From Saprospiraceae bacterium (GTDB taxonomy: Bacteria; Bacteroidota; Bacteroidia; Chitinophagales; Saprospiraceae): a stretch of DNA of 43,555 nucleotides. The notes under the pieces were generated by a model, which was not told the DNA's origin, did not search any database, and saw only the letters and a program-made list of their open reading frames with translations. Below, piece after piece: positions 17,691 to 26,295 of this stretch (positions within the stretch are counted from its first letter, which is position 1; every line of letters begins with the position of its first letter). The translations under genes and the position numbers were made by a program. The DNA lies in the NCBI GenBank assembly GCA_024103005.1, contig JAGFJA010000065.1, positions 1 through 43,555 of the forward strand, read 5' to 3'.

Positions 17691-20219
17691 CTATTTTTCT
17701 TTCAATGCATTGTATATCTTCATTTGCAGGTCTTCGCAGTGATATTTTACGACGTCATCTTCCGCTTTGTTTGCCCGTTTATTAAACACTTTCCTTGCTG
17801 CAGCGAGGTGTCCTCTGACGATAGAAGGAACATCAGTATTATTCAGGTTGACTGACATCCACTTTGACCCATAGGGTGTTCCTACGTTTAACTGTGAAGT
17901 GCCGGACACTCCCGGATTAAGCAAGGAGATTAATTTGGAAATATAGACCTTTTGTAAATTACGCTGATATATATCACCACCAAATTGTTCTTTAATAATT
18001 ACCTGCTCCAGATCTGAAAGTAAATTATCCAGCGTATATCCTGTTGTCGCTCCAAATTCCATGATTCTAATCAGTTTATCCCCTGAAAGAATGTCGTTTA
18101 TTGCCCGCTCCTGAAGACCTTTGATTGTCTCTACGCCATTGTCCGGCCTTATTTTTGAAATGATATCAGAATCGGCAATCCAGACCGGAGCGCGGAATAG
18201 TTGTTTGTTCAAAAAGGCAACAGCCTCCTTCTGAGTGTTCGCAGGCACAGGTCTGAAGGGTTGACCGGACATATCAGCCGTCATAGGATCGTCATACACT
18301 CCACCGATATTCTTACCTACGTGGGTCATATATTGACGGAATTGGCTCAGTAAAGAATTATATAACTCTTCCAGGTCTGCATAGCTTTTTCCATCCTGAG
18401 AGCTCCATTTTACCAATTGGGGCAAGATCCTCTTTAAGTTTAGGATGCCGTATTCCGAAGCTTTCATGGCATTGTCTCCCAGGTCTTCACGCTGAAAACG
18501 AGGATCATACTGGCTTATTTCCGTTCCGAAATGGAGTCTTGGGTTTTCATAAGCTTTTTTAACCATTACATTGAGGATAGAATCTTCCTCTTCCTGATTC
18601 TTTGTGTCAAGGTATGTATATCCCCATTGAATAGCCCACCGGTCATAATCGCCTATTCTCGGAAACAAGTCCGTGACGCCGTCTTCCGGCTGAGCTACAT
18701 AGTTAAACCGGGCATAATCCATGATAGAAGAAGTGTGGCCATGGGCAGCAACCCAGTCCTTATCTCTCAGTTTTTCTACCGGAGTGGCAAAACTGGCGCC
18801 CATATTGTGACGCAGGCCAAGGGTATGCCCAACCTCATGGGAAGAAACAAAACGGATTAGTTCTCCCATTAATTCATCATCAAATTCAAGATTGCCGGCT
18901 CTTTTATCGGTAGCTCCTGCCTGAATAAGATACCAATTTCGGAGCAGTTTCATGATGTTGTGATACCAGCCGATATGACTTTCGAGTATTTCTCCTGTGC
19001 GTGGGTCGTGGACATTAGGTCCATAGGCATTCTGAATATCTGAGGCGAAATATCTGATGACGGAGTAACGTGCATCTTCCAGACTCATTGTTGTATCATT
19101 TTCAGGCCATAGCCGCCCCTGAATGGCATTTTTCCAGCCAGCCTGTTCAAAAGCTGCATTCCAGTCGTCAATACCTTTTATCAGGTAAGGCCTCCATTTT
19201 TCGGGTGTTGCCGGATCAATATAATACACGATTGGCTTGGCTGGTTCTATCAGTTCTCCCCTTCGTTGTCTGGCTGCATCTTCCTCATTCTTTGGCTCCA
19301 GCCTCCATCTTACGATAAATGTCTCCAGATCTGCCCGCTGAGAATCGTCTTTATATTCGGTTCTCTGGCTGGCAAAGAAGCCAACCCTACTGTCAAAGTT
19401 ACGCTTTTTCATGGGCTTTTCAGGCAAAGCAATAATGGACGTATTCAACTCCATGGTGACAAAGCCGGTGGATGAACCGGCCGGAAGATATTGACCTGTG
19501 GATGACTTGTCTGTCAGACTAGGCTGGACCACATCATAAGTCTTCGTTGTTCTGATTTCAACATTGATCGGATATGCACTTATTTTATTGATAAATGAAG
19601 CATCTTTTTGAAGACTTTTCAACTTAAAACGCTGCTTGTTGATGGGTCCCAGGTCGAAACTGTATTCATCCCCATTGAAAAAGTCTGTTACGTCTATTAC
19701 ATAAGATGGATGAGTCAAGGATTTTCTGATAGATTTTATCTCAAAAGTCGCCATAATGGGTTGAAGATTGGAATTCTCCACAGACTGGAAGATGGGTTTT
19801 GAACTGTCCGGACTGTTGACCGTAATCACTGTCCCTCTCATAAATAACTTGTTTCCGGGACCTTTCTCCCAGTGAAACATCTGGTTTTTGATGTTTTCTC
19901 CACCGTAAATACCACCACCGGCAGCAGTCTTGGTATAGCGGGTGATGGCGAGAACAGGCTTATTAAATACCGAATCATTGATTTCGAAAAACCACCGATC
20001 TTTAACCCTGTGGACACCCCACAGCCCCCATTGGGAGACGGCACTAGAATCAATTACCTCAGCATAGGGCTTGGGTTCGTCTGATTTTTTTTTGTCTGTT
20101 TTGCTATCATCTGAGGACTTCACTTCTTTTTTAGCTTTGTCCTGTTTTGCCGGTTTCTGAGCCTGTGTACCTGAAAAAATAAATAAAATTCCAATTAATA
20201 AAAGTCCTCTCAATGTCAT
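17691..20219 (-). CDS. Secreted zinc-dependent metalloprotease (DUF5117/DUF4953 type)
   Basis: 842 residues with a Sec signal peptide (MTLRGLLLIGILFIFSGTQAQ) and a Lys-rich linker after it. The catalytic motif HEVGHTLGLRHN (about 461-472) is the extended HExxHxxGxxH metzincin signature, with a downstream SIMDYARFNYV resembling a Met-turn. The N-terminal half fits the DUF5118/DUF5117 region and the C-terminal part the DUF4953 region of a common Bacteroidota protease family; no sorting domain is present, so periplasm or outer membrane is likely. It is monocistronic, facing the phosphatase gene across a strong hairpin. Confidence 0.9.
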   Translation of the reverse strand: MTLRGLLLIGILFIFSGTQAQKPAKQDKAKKEVKSSDDSKTDKKKSDEPKPYAEVIDSSAVSQWGLWGVHRVKDRWFFEINDSVFNKPVLAITRYTKTAAGGGIYGGENIKNQMFHWEKGPGNKLFMRGTVITVNSPDSSKPIFQSVENSNLQPIMATFEIKSIRKSLTHPSYVIDVTDFFNGDEYSFDLGPINKQRFKLKSLQKDASFINKISAYPINVEIRTTKTYDVVQPSLTDKSSTGQYLPAGSSTGFVTMELNTSIIALPEKPMKKRNFDSRVGFFASQRTEYKDDSQRADLETFIVRWRLEPKNEEDAARQRRGELIEPAKPIVYYIDPATPEKWRPYLIKGIDDWNAAFEQAGWKNAIQGRLWPENDTTMSLEDARYSVIRYFASDIQNAYGPNVHDPRTGEILESHIGWYHNIMKLLRNWYLIQAGATDKRAGNLEFDDELMGELIRFVSSHEVGHTLGLRHNMGASFATPVEKLRDKDWVAAHGHTSSIMDYARFNYVAQPEDGVTDLFPRIGDYDRWAIQWGYTYLDTKNQEEEDSILNVMVKKAYENPRLHFGTEISQYDPRFQREDLGDNAMKASEYGILNLKRILPQLVKWSSQDGKSYADLEELYNSLLSQFRQYMTHVGKNIGGVYDDPMTADMSGQPFRPVPANTQKEAVAFLNKQLFRAPVWIADSDIISKIRPDNGVETIKGLQERAINDILSGDKLIRIMEFGATTGYTLDNLLSDLEQVIIKEQFGGDIYQRNLQKVYISKLISLLNPGVSGTSQLNVGTPYGSKWMSVNLNNTDVPSIVRGHLAAARKVFNKRANKAEDDVVKYHCEDLQMKIYNALKEK

Positions 20220-20445
20220 TTGTTAAAATTGTTTTCGGTAAAAATAGTTAAATTTTTTATTGAAATCCAAATCCAATATACCGGTATAAAGTATAAATGT
20301 GCCGTTTTGTGCAGAATAATGAACTATAAGAAAAATGTGGCACAGTTTTCTCAAAGCAAGGTTTTAGAATTCAATGAAATTGATTGAATATTGATTATAA
20401 AGAGAATAAAATGGTTAATTTCCATTTAGAATTGGGTATTTACTG

Positions 20446-20478
20446 TTGATTGTGTGATATTCGGCTGCACTATCTTTG
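20446..20478 (+). promoter_or_regulatory. Promoter of the DapA-family gene
   Basis: TTG at 20446-20448, 22 bases, then TATCTTTG at 20471-20478, an exact TAnnTTTG match. The transcript would begin near 20485, which rules out an in-frame start at 20450 and fixes ATG 20501. Confidence 0.65.
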
Positions 20479-20500
20479 CCGTATTAAAATAAGAGAAAAC

Positions 20501-21418
20501 ATGGCAAAACCAAACTGGACAGGAGTATATCCTGCACTATTGACTCAATTTGATGCTCAAGAAAACCTCGACCTTGAAGTTTTTGGTCACAATTTAAAAG
20601 CACAGATTGACGCAGGCGTGGAAGGCGTCATTATTGGCGGGACTTTGGGTGAGGCAAGTACGATTGAAGAAAGCGAAATTTTGGCGATGCTTTCTTATTC
20701 AAAAGAACAGATACCTTCTGATATTCCGGTTATTATCAATGTAGCAGAGGGTTCCACCCGGAGGGCTATTGCCACTGCTCAGAAAATGGAGCAAAACGGA
20801 GCGGACGGAATCATGCTTCTCCCCCCGATGAGGTACGTATCAGATGAAGATGAAACAATAACTTTTTACAGTACGGTTGCATCCAACACTTCTTTGCCTA
20901 TTTTGGTATATAACAATCCGGTCAATTATGGCGTAAAAGTCACCATTTCCATGTTTGAACAGCTTGCAAAGCACGACAATATACAGGCAGTTAAGGAGTC
21001 CACACACGATGTGTCTAATGTTACAAGGATGAAAAATGCTTTTGGCGACAGATTTAAAATCCTCTGCGGTGTAGATACACTGACGATGGAAGAGCTTGCA
21101 CTGGGTGCAGATGGCCTGGTTGCCGGTCTTGTTGATGCCTTTCCCGCAGAAACAGTGGCCATTTATAAGCTTATGAAGGCAGGCAGATATGGGGAAGCCC
21201 TGGAAATATACCGATGGTTTTTACCCTTGCTGGAACTTGACATTGTTTCAAAACTGGTTCAGTACATCAAGTTAGCGGCTGTGAAGACAGGCTTGGGAAA
21301 TGAATACGTCAGAGCGCCGCGTAAGATGATTTCAGGAGAGGAAAGAAGTCGTATCTTGCAGATTATTGAAAACGGAATTGCCACCAGACCGACACTTCCC
21401 GACTATAAGAATATTTAA
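20501..21418 (+). CDS. Dihydrodipicolinate synthase (DapA) family lyase/deaminase
   Basis: 305-residue TIM-barrel class I aldolase. GTLGEASTIEESE is the pyruvate-binding GT(x)GE block, VYNNPVNYG carries the catalytic Tyr, and AVKESTHD the Schiff-base Lys. In Bacteroidota this family includes true DapA and catabolic enzymes such as pyrroline-4-hydroxy-2-carboxylate deaminase and 5-dehydro-4-deoxyglucarate dehydratase, both yielding 2-oxoglutarate semialdehyde. The next gene, 101 bases downstream, is an aldehyde dehydrogenase of the ketoglutarate-semialdehyde type, which favours a catabolic role over lysine synthesis. The exact substrate is inference. Confidence 0.88.
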   Translation: MAKPNWTGVYPALLTQFDAQENLDLEVFGHNLKAQIDAGVEGVIIGGTLGEASTIEESEILAMLSYSKEQIPSDIPVIINVAEGSTRRAIATAQKMEQNGADGIMLLPPMRYVSDEDETITFYSTVASNTSLPILVYNNPVNYGVKVTISMFEQLAKHDNIQAVKESTHDVSNVTRMKNAFGDRFKILCGVDTLTMEELALGADGLVAGLVDAFPAETVAIYKLMKAGRYGEALEIYRWFLPLLELDIVSKLVQYIKLAAVKTGLGNEYVRAPRKMISGEERSRILQIIENGIATRPTLPDYKNI

Positions 21419-21519
21419 TATCCCGGGTGTCAATGTCGTAGTTGAGTATAACCCTTCTTGAGGAAAATGGTCCTGACCGGAAAGAATAATTCGTTTTTTT
21501 AAAAATCAGCAGCTAAACA

Positions 21520-23103
21520 ATGCAGGAAATCAGAGGTGTAAATTATATCGGTAGCCGGGCTGTCAAAGGTACAGATGCTTCATTTAGAGCCTTTTGTCCG
21601 GCAGAAGGTAAATGGCTGGAAGAGGTATTTTATTCAGCCGATTATAAGTTGATAGATGATGCAGCCCGATTGGCACATCAGGCTTTTGATACCTTTCGGT
21701 TTAAATCTCCGGAGCAACGAGCCAATTTTCTGGAAGCAATAGCAGAGGAGATAGAAGACTGTGGCGATGACCTAATCCATCGTGCAAATCTCGAAACCGG
21801 TCTTCCACGTCCTCGTCTGACGGGTGAGCGCGGACGAACAGTGGGTCAGTTGAGATTTTTTGCAGGAATTATCCGGGAAGCATCCTGGGTTGAGGCAACC
21901 ATCGATACAGCCTTGCCGGAAAGAACGCCTTTGCCAAGGCCGGATATTAGAAAGATGCTTTTACCGGTAGGTCCTGTTGCAGTATTTGGAGCCTCCAACT
22001 TTCCCCTGGCGTTTTCGACAGCCGGAGGAGATACGGCAAGTGCACTGGCGGCAGGAAATCCGGTCATTGTCAAAGGGCATCCGGGTCATCCCGGCACAAA
22101 TGAAATGGTCTCAGGCGCTATCATCCGTGCTGCTCAGCGAACCGGCATGCCGGAAGGTGTATTCTCCATGATCGTCGGAAATCAACCTCAGACGTCTATC
22201 CAATTGGTTCAGAATAAATATATCAAGGCAGTTGGTTTTACAGGATCATACGGAGCGGGTATGAGTATATCCTCAGCGATTCAGCAGAGAGGAGAGATCA
22301 TACCGCTATATGCAGAGATGGGAAGCATCAATCCTGTCCTTATTTTCCCCGGTGCACTATCAGAAGACGGTGCTGCTATTGCCTCTATGGTAGCGCAGTC
22401 GGTGACATTAGGCGTCGGACAGTTTTGTACCAATCCCGGATTGATTATTTTATTGAAAGATCAATATTCAGAAGTCTTTATTAAACATTTGAACGATCAG
22501 TTAAGCACAATCCCCGGAGGTGTCATGCTCAATCAGGGCGTATGCCGATCCTACTACAAAGGCCGCAATCACCTGTCTGCTCACGATGCTGTCCAAAAGC
22601 TTCACGTAGGCTCTCAAGAAGAAGATGTCTGTATTGGTTACCCGACGCTCCTGAGTGTAGAAGCGAGAGACTTTGTCCGGGATAATCTTTTCAGGGAAGA
22701 AGTCTTCGGGCCGTCCACCCTGTTGGTGTTATGCGACAATGAGGAAGAGATGATTTCCGCGATCAATAGTTGTCCGGGACAGTTGACGGGAACGGTTATG
22801 GGGAGGAAGGAAGAACTTATAAAGTATTCACCTTGTGTGGAAGCGTTGAAAATACGGGTTGGACGACTGATTTTCAATGGCGTCCCTACCGGAGTGGAAG
22901 TATGCCATGCCATGGTTCACGGAGGACCATTTCCTGCGACGACACATAGCCATTTTACCTCAGTGGGGGCAGATGCCATAAAGCGGTTTACACGTCCGGT
23001 GTGTTATCAGGATTGGCCGCAGGAGTTACTTCCGGAAGAGTTAAAAGACGGAAATCCGTGGGGTATTATGAGAAAATGGAATGGTGTATTCGGCAGAGAA
23101 TAA
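21520..23103 (+). CDS. Aldehyde dehydrogenase (NADP+), 2-oxoglutarate-semialdehyde-dehydrogenase-like
   Basis: 527 residues. VFGASNFPLAFSTAGGDTASALAAGNPVIVKGHPGHPGT is the cofactor region of the NADP+ subgroup (shown here as the family-defining run around residues 157-193), GFTGS the NADP-binding turn, EMGSINP the general base and GQFCTNPG the catalytic Cys. The missing Lys-Pro-SE motif replaced by KGHP is characteristic of type III ketoglutarate-semialdehyde dehydrogenases. It would oxidise 2,5-dioxopentanoate made by the upstream DapA-family enzyme to 2-oxoglutarate, which enters the TCA cycle. Probably cotranscribed with it. Confidence 0.9.
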   Translation: MQEIRGVNYIGSRAVKGTDASFRAFCPAEGKWLEEVFYSADYKLIDDAARLAHQAFDTFRFKSPEQRANFLEAIAEEIEDCGDDLIHRANLETGLPRPRLTGERGRTVGQLRFFAGIIREASWVEATIDTALPERTPLPRPDIRKMLLPVGPVAVFGASNFPLAFSTAGGDTASALAAGNPVIVKGHPGHPGTNEMVSGAIIRAAQRTGMPEGVFSMIVGNQPQTSIQLVQNKYIKAVGFTGSYGAGMSISSAIQQRGEIIPLYAEMGSINPVLIFPGALSEDGAAIASMVAQSVTLGVGQFCTNPGLIILLKDQYSEVFIKHLNDQLSTIPGGVMLNQGVCRSYYKGRNHLSAHDAVQKLHVGSQEEDVCIGYPTLLSVEARDFVRDNLFREEVFGPSTLLVLCDNEEEMISAINSCPGQLTGTVMGRKEELIKYSPCVEALKIRVGRLIFNGVPTGVEVCHAMVHGGPFPATTHSHFTSVGADAIKRFTRPVCYQDWPQELLPEELKDGNPWGIMRKWNGVFGRE

Positions 23104-23160
23104 ATTCATCCGGACGGAATGTGTCTGAATAACTAAAAAAAACTACCTTGTAAGCAAAAA

Positions 23161-23685
23161 ATGCAATACGCTGTTTTACTTGGTGGAGTTAACTTGGGTG
23201 GCAGGACTGTAAAGTCGGACGATTTAAAACAAACTTTTACAAAGACCGGGTTTGAAAATCCTCAGACAGTGCTGGCTTCAGGCAATGTTATCATTCAAAG
23301 TGAAAAGACAAGGGAGGAGCTGAAATTAGAGATAGAGGCTCTACTGAAAAAAGATTTCCAATTTGAGATAAGAGCCTATGTCATTGACTTTGATTCCCTT
23401 CAAAAAGTAGTGGACGATTATCCATTTACCGTAAATGACCAAGTAAGCCATCGTTATATTATTTTCAGGGAAAACACCATAGAAATGGACCTTTCCCAGG
23501 TAATCACAGATGAAAATACGGAGCAGGTTTTACAGAAGCCGGGTTTCATCTATTGGAAGGTACTGAAGGGACTGACCCTTGAAAGCAACTTTGCAAAGTA
23601 TTACAATAGACTGGCACGAAAGGAATTTTTTACCAATAGAAACATCAATACCTTAGTCAAAATTCTCGCCAAAAAGATAAAGTAA
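23161..23685 (+). CDS. DUF1697 family protein
   Basis: 174 residues. The N-terminal YAVLLGGVNLGGRTVKSDDL and VLASGNVIIQSEK match the DUF1697 signature (LLRGINVGG...TYIQSGNVVF). Function in the family is unknown. It begins 57 bases after the aldehyde dehydrogenase on the same strand and could be the last gene of that transcript, though DUF1697 genes are not otherwise tied to that pathway. Confidence 0.85.
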   Translation: MQYAVLLGGVNLGGRTVKSDDLKQTFTKTGFENPQTVLASGNVIIQSEKTREELKLEIEALLKKDFQFEIRAYVIDFDSLQKVVDDYPFTVNDQVSHRYIIFRENTIEMDLSQVITDENTEQVLQKPGFIYWKVLKGLTLESNFAKYYNRLARKEFFTNRNINTLVKILAKKIK

Positions 23686-23741
23686 TTATGTAAAAATAGT
23701 CACAGCCAGGGATTTAGGCTTATTTGCAAAAAAGTATTAAA

Positions 23742-24416
23742 CTATGAACCGGCTTCCTCAGATGTAGAACTTTCTATATCTTCTTTGGAAGTTGTTTCGG
23801 GTTCATTTTCCTTAAAAAACCGCTTGTAAAATATCAATAGAATCCCAACACCTACACTGATAGAAGCGTCTGCAATGTTGAAAACCGGTCTGAAAAATTC
23901 AAAACGCTCTCCTCCCCAGATAGGAAGCCATTTGGGCAGATAAGTATCAATAATCGGGAAATAAAACATATCCACCACCTTTCCATGTAAAAAACCCGCA
24001 TAACCGCCGCCCGGAGGGAACAGGGTGGCAATTTCACCATGATATTTTGATTCTGAAAATATCAGCCCGTAAAAAGCACTGTCGATGATATTTCCTACCG
24101 CGCCTGCAAATATCAGGGCAAAGGAAAGAAGCAGTCCGAAATGTGCCTTCTGGTCTATCAATCGTATGATGTATTTCCACAATAGAATTACAGCAGCTAT
24201 TCTGAACAGGCTCAACAGTAATTTGCCGTATTCACCGCCCAGGCTCAGACCAAATGCCATCCCGTTGTTTTCAATAAAGTTGAAATACGCCCAGTCTGCA
24301 CCAAACAGGGACATGTCTTCCCCATAATGGAAATGCGTCTTTATGTATATTTTGAGAACCTGGTCAATGACCAGAACACCGGTGATGATGAGGATTATCT
24401 TTAGCTTAGTACTCAC
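23742..24416 (-). CDS. lspA: Lipoprotein signal peptidase (SPase II)
   Basis: 224-residue inner-membrane aspartyl protease. Four hydrophobic segments; conserved motifs ENNGMAFG, AGAVGNIIDSAFYG (first catalytic Asp) and FNIADASIS (second catalytic Asp). Between the two aspartates is an insertion of about 60 residues (including a PPGGGYAGF stretch) that is typical of Bacteroidota LspA and makes it longer than the 165-residue E. coli enzyme. It cleaves prolipoproteins before the lipidated Cys, serving the lipoproteins seen elsewhere in the window. mnmA lies 84 bases upstream on the same strand. Confidence 0.94.
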   Translation of the reverse strand: MSTKLKIILIITGVLVIDQVLKIYIKTHFHYGEDMSLFGADWAYFNFIENNGMAFGLSLGGEYGKLLLSLFRIAAVILLWKYIIRLIDQKAHFGLLLSFALIFAGAVGNIIDSAFYGLIFSESKYHGEIATLFPPGGGYAGFLHGKVVDMFYFPIIDTYLPKWLPIWGGERFEFFRPVFNIADASISVGVGILLIFYKRFFKENEPETTSKEDIESSTSEEAGS

Positions 24417-24500
24417 GGAAATAATGGTATAATAAGTTGCAAAAATAGAAATTCAATGGATATTGAGCTTATTTATCCTGTTCGATGTGTATATTTTCCG

Positions 24501-25676
24501 TTAAGCTATTACCCCTGAGCCGATCAGCTCTTCACCCTGATACCAGGCGGCAAACTGTCCGGGAGTAATCCCTTTTTGTAGTTCATCGAATAAAATGTAC
24601 AAGCCGTCAGTTTTTTGGATTAAAAGAGCCTTTTGCAGGGGTTGCCTGTATCTGATGCGGACATCCATTTGTGCGGATTCACCCGGATTCAGACGATAGG
24701 ATGGGTTGACATAGTGGATTTCATCCGAATGGATCTTAAGCGCATATCTGTTTAATCCGGGGTGATCACTTTGCTGTCCGGAAAATACAGTATTTTGTTG
24801 AGTATCTATCTGTAACACAAAGGAAGGGTGAGGTCTTCCGCCGATGTGGAGACCCTTCCGCTGCCCCACCGTATAAAAGTGAGCACCCTGATGTTCTCCC
24901 ACTTTGATACCGTCGCTATGATTGAATGTAAAAGGTCTTGCCAGCACTTCAACGTTTTCAGGTGTTGCCGGAATATGATGGTATTCTTTCAGTGATGGCA
25001 GGTCTGCACCGATTTCGATGATATCTCCCTTGACAGATTTTAATTGCTGTTGGAGGAAGGTAGGCAGATCCACCTTGCCGATGAAGCAAAGTCCTTGAGA
25101 GTCTTTCTTCTCTGCCGTGATCAGACCGGCTTTTCGGGCTATTTCCCTGACTTCTGACTTGAGCAATCCGCCTATGGGAAAAAGAGCCTGTTTTAGCTGT
25201 TCTTGGCTCAGCTGACATAAAAAATAAGATTGGTCCTTGTTGGGATCGATGCCGGCGAGGAGATGAAATATGCCGTCATTGCCGGTGACCTTGCGGCAAT
25301 AATGTCCGGTCGCTACGTAGTCAGTATCAAGCTCCTGGGCAGCCTTCAGAAATACATCAAACTTAATTTCTCTGTTGCACAGGACATCGGGATTGGGCGT
25401 CCTGCCTTTCTCATATTCTGAAAACATATAGTCCACAATACGCTCCTTGTATTCCTTACTCAGGTCAATGACATGATAAGGAATATTCAATCTGTCGGCT
25501 ATGAGCAGAGCATCATTGGAATCCTCCACCCAGCTGCAGGAGTTGGATTTTACCACATCGGAATTATGCCAGTTACGCATAAACATACCGATGACATCAT
25601 AGCCCTGCTGCTTGAGCAAATAGGCGGCGACACTGGAATCGACACCTCCCGATAAACCGACAACGACACGTTTCAT
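24501..25676 (-). CDS. mnmA: tRNA-specific 2-thiouridylase MnmA
   Basis: 391 residues. LSGGVDSSVAAYLL holds the PP-loop (9-15), DVLCNREIKF carries the catalytic Cys100 and QGLCFIG the second Cys197, positions close to Cys102 and Cys199 of the E. coli enzyme. GQRKGLHIGG is another hallmark. MnmA activates U34 of Glu, Gln and Lys tRNAs with ATP and inserts sulphur delivered by a relay. ATG 25676 was chosen: the open frame extends 13 codons upstream through a promoter -7 element (25681-25688), so the longer start is unlikely. Probably shares a transcript with lspA. Confidence 0.95.
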   Translation of the reverse strand: MKRVVVGLSGGVDSSVAAYLLKQQGYDVIGMFMRNWHNSDVVKSNSCSWVEDSNDALLIADRLNIPYHVIDLSKEYKERIVDYMFSEYEKGRTPNPDVLCNREIKFDVFLKAAQELDTDYVATGHYCRKVTGNDGIFHLLAGIDPNKDQSYFLCQLSQEQLKQALFPIGGLLKSEVREIARKAGLITAEKKDSQGLCFIGKVDLPTFLQQQLKSVKGDIIEIGADLPSLKEYHHIPATPENVEVLARPFTFNHSDGIKVGEHQGAHFYTVGQRKGLHIGGRPHPSFVLQIDTQQNTVFSGQQSDHPGLNRYALKIHSDEIHYVNPSYRLNPGESAQMDVRIRYRQPLQKALLIQKTDGLYILFDELQKGITPGQFAAWYQGEELIGSGVIA

Positions 25677-25680
25677 AAGG

Positions 25681-25688
25681 CAAAGATA
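25681..25688 (-). promoter_or_regulatory. TATCTTTG -7 element immediately before mnmA
   Basis: Exact TAnnTTTG match on the minus strand, ending 4 bases before the ATG at 25676. A weak CAAA on the plus strand (25713-25716) is the only -33 candidate, with a long spacer of 24 bases. If used, the mRNA would have almost no leader. Confidence 0.4.
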
Positions 25689-26247
25689 TTGATATTCTTG
25701 CGTTTGTACATCCAAACAAATTATTCCGCAAACTTGTTTTAAGAGAAAAAATTTTTAGTAAATGACAAAAAGCGCACCAATAAATTATGCAGATGAAAAA
25801 ATACCCGGCGCCCGATAAATAGTAAACTCAGATAGGGTTGGTTAAACCGAGTAGATAACGAGATAATTCAATTTATTTTTTCTTCATAAAAAAGGTACAG
25901 AGTGGAACACTTAACACTTCTTCGCCGGAGAGTTTCTCAAAAATCGAAGCACGCAGTAAATAAGCCTCCAAGATATATTCCGCAGCCATTTTCCGGCAAT
26001 TTACACGTCTCGCCCGCTCAATTCTAGGAAGTCATTCCTAACTGAACTTACTTCCGGCGGACACTTGATTTTTTGATTGTTCCAGTTGTTATTTAATACA
26101 AAGTTAACGCTATGTTTGAAATTCTTAATATTTGCAATTCATACTTGAAATAAAAGATGTATTCCTTAAATTTATCATATTTTGACATACGTTTGAGAAT
26201 TCTGTAAAATGAGGAAAATCAGTATCGAGTTGCATGTAATAATAAAA
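25689..26247. other. Long intergenic region between mnmA and the kinase operon
   Basis: No full-length gene. It contains a 38-codon minus-strand frame (25873-25989, listed separately), an 18-codon plus-strand frame at 25762-25818, a 6-bp palindromic hairpin TAGGAA/TTCCTA at 26025-26040, and a minus-strand TAACTTTG (26106-26099) that could serve as a -7 element. The mixture looks like decayed coding DNA. Confidence 0.4.
25873..25989 (-). CDS. Possible small ORF or remnant (38 codons)
   Basis: ATG 25989 to TAA 25873 encodes MAAEYILEAYLL... ending in VPLCTFFMKKK. The frame stays open upstream to a TGA at 26034-26032, with arginine-rich residues (ERARRVNCRK) just before the ATG, so it may be the C-terminal piece of a lost gene rather than an independent small protein. 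No family is recognised, and no ribosome binding site is evident. It was chosen because its composition is more protein-like than the other short frames in this gap. Confidence 0.3.
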   Translation of the reverse strand: MAAEYILEAYLLRASIFEKLSGEEVLSVPLCTFFMKKK

Positions 26248-26278
26248 TTTGCTTAGTGTAAAGAAAACACTAATTTTG
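26248..26278 (+). promoter_or_regulatory. Consensus promoter of the kinase-pfkA operon
   Basis: TTTG at 26248-26251, exactly 19 bases, then TAATTTTG at 26271-26278: a full match to the Bacteroidota TTTG-N19-TAnnTTTG consensus. The start would lie near 26285, about 10 bases before the GTG codon at 26296. Confidence 0.75.
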
Positions 26279-26295
26279 TAAGTTAAATTAATCAG

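Noticed and set aside
25762-25818. 18-codon plus-strand frame (MTKSAPINYADEK...)
   Set aside because: Too short to support without conservation data, no initiation signal.
26025-26040. Palindrome TAGGAA-GTCA-TTCCTA
   Set aside because: Short stem, no T-run, no gene ending nearby; could be chance.
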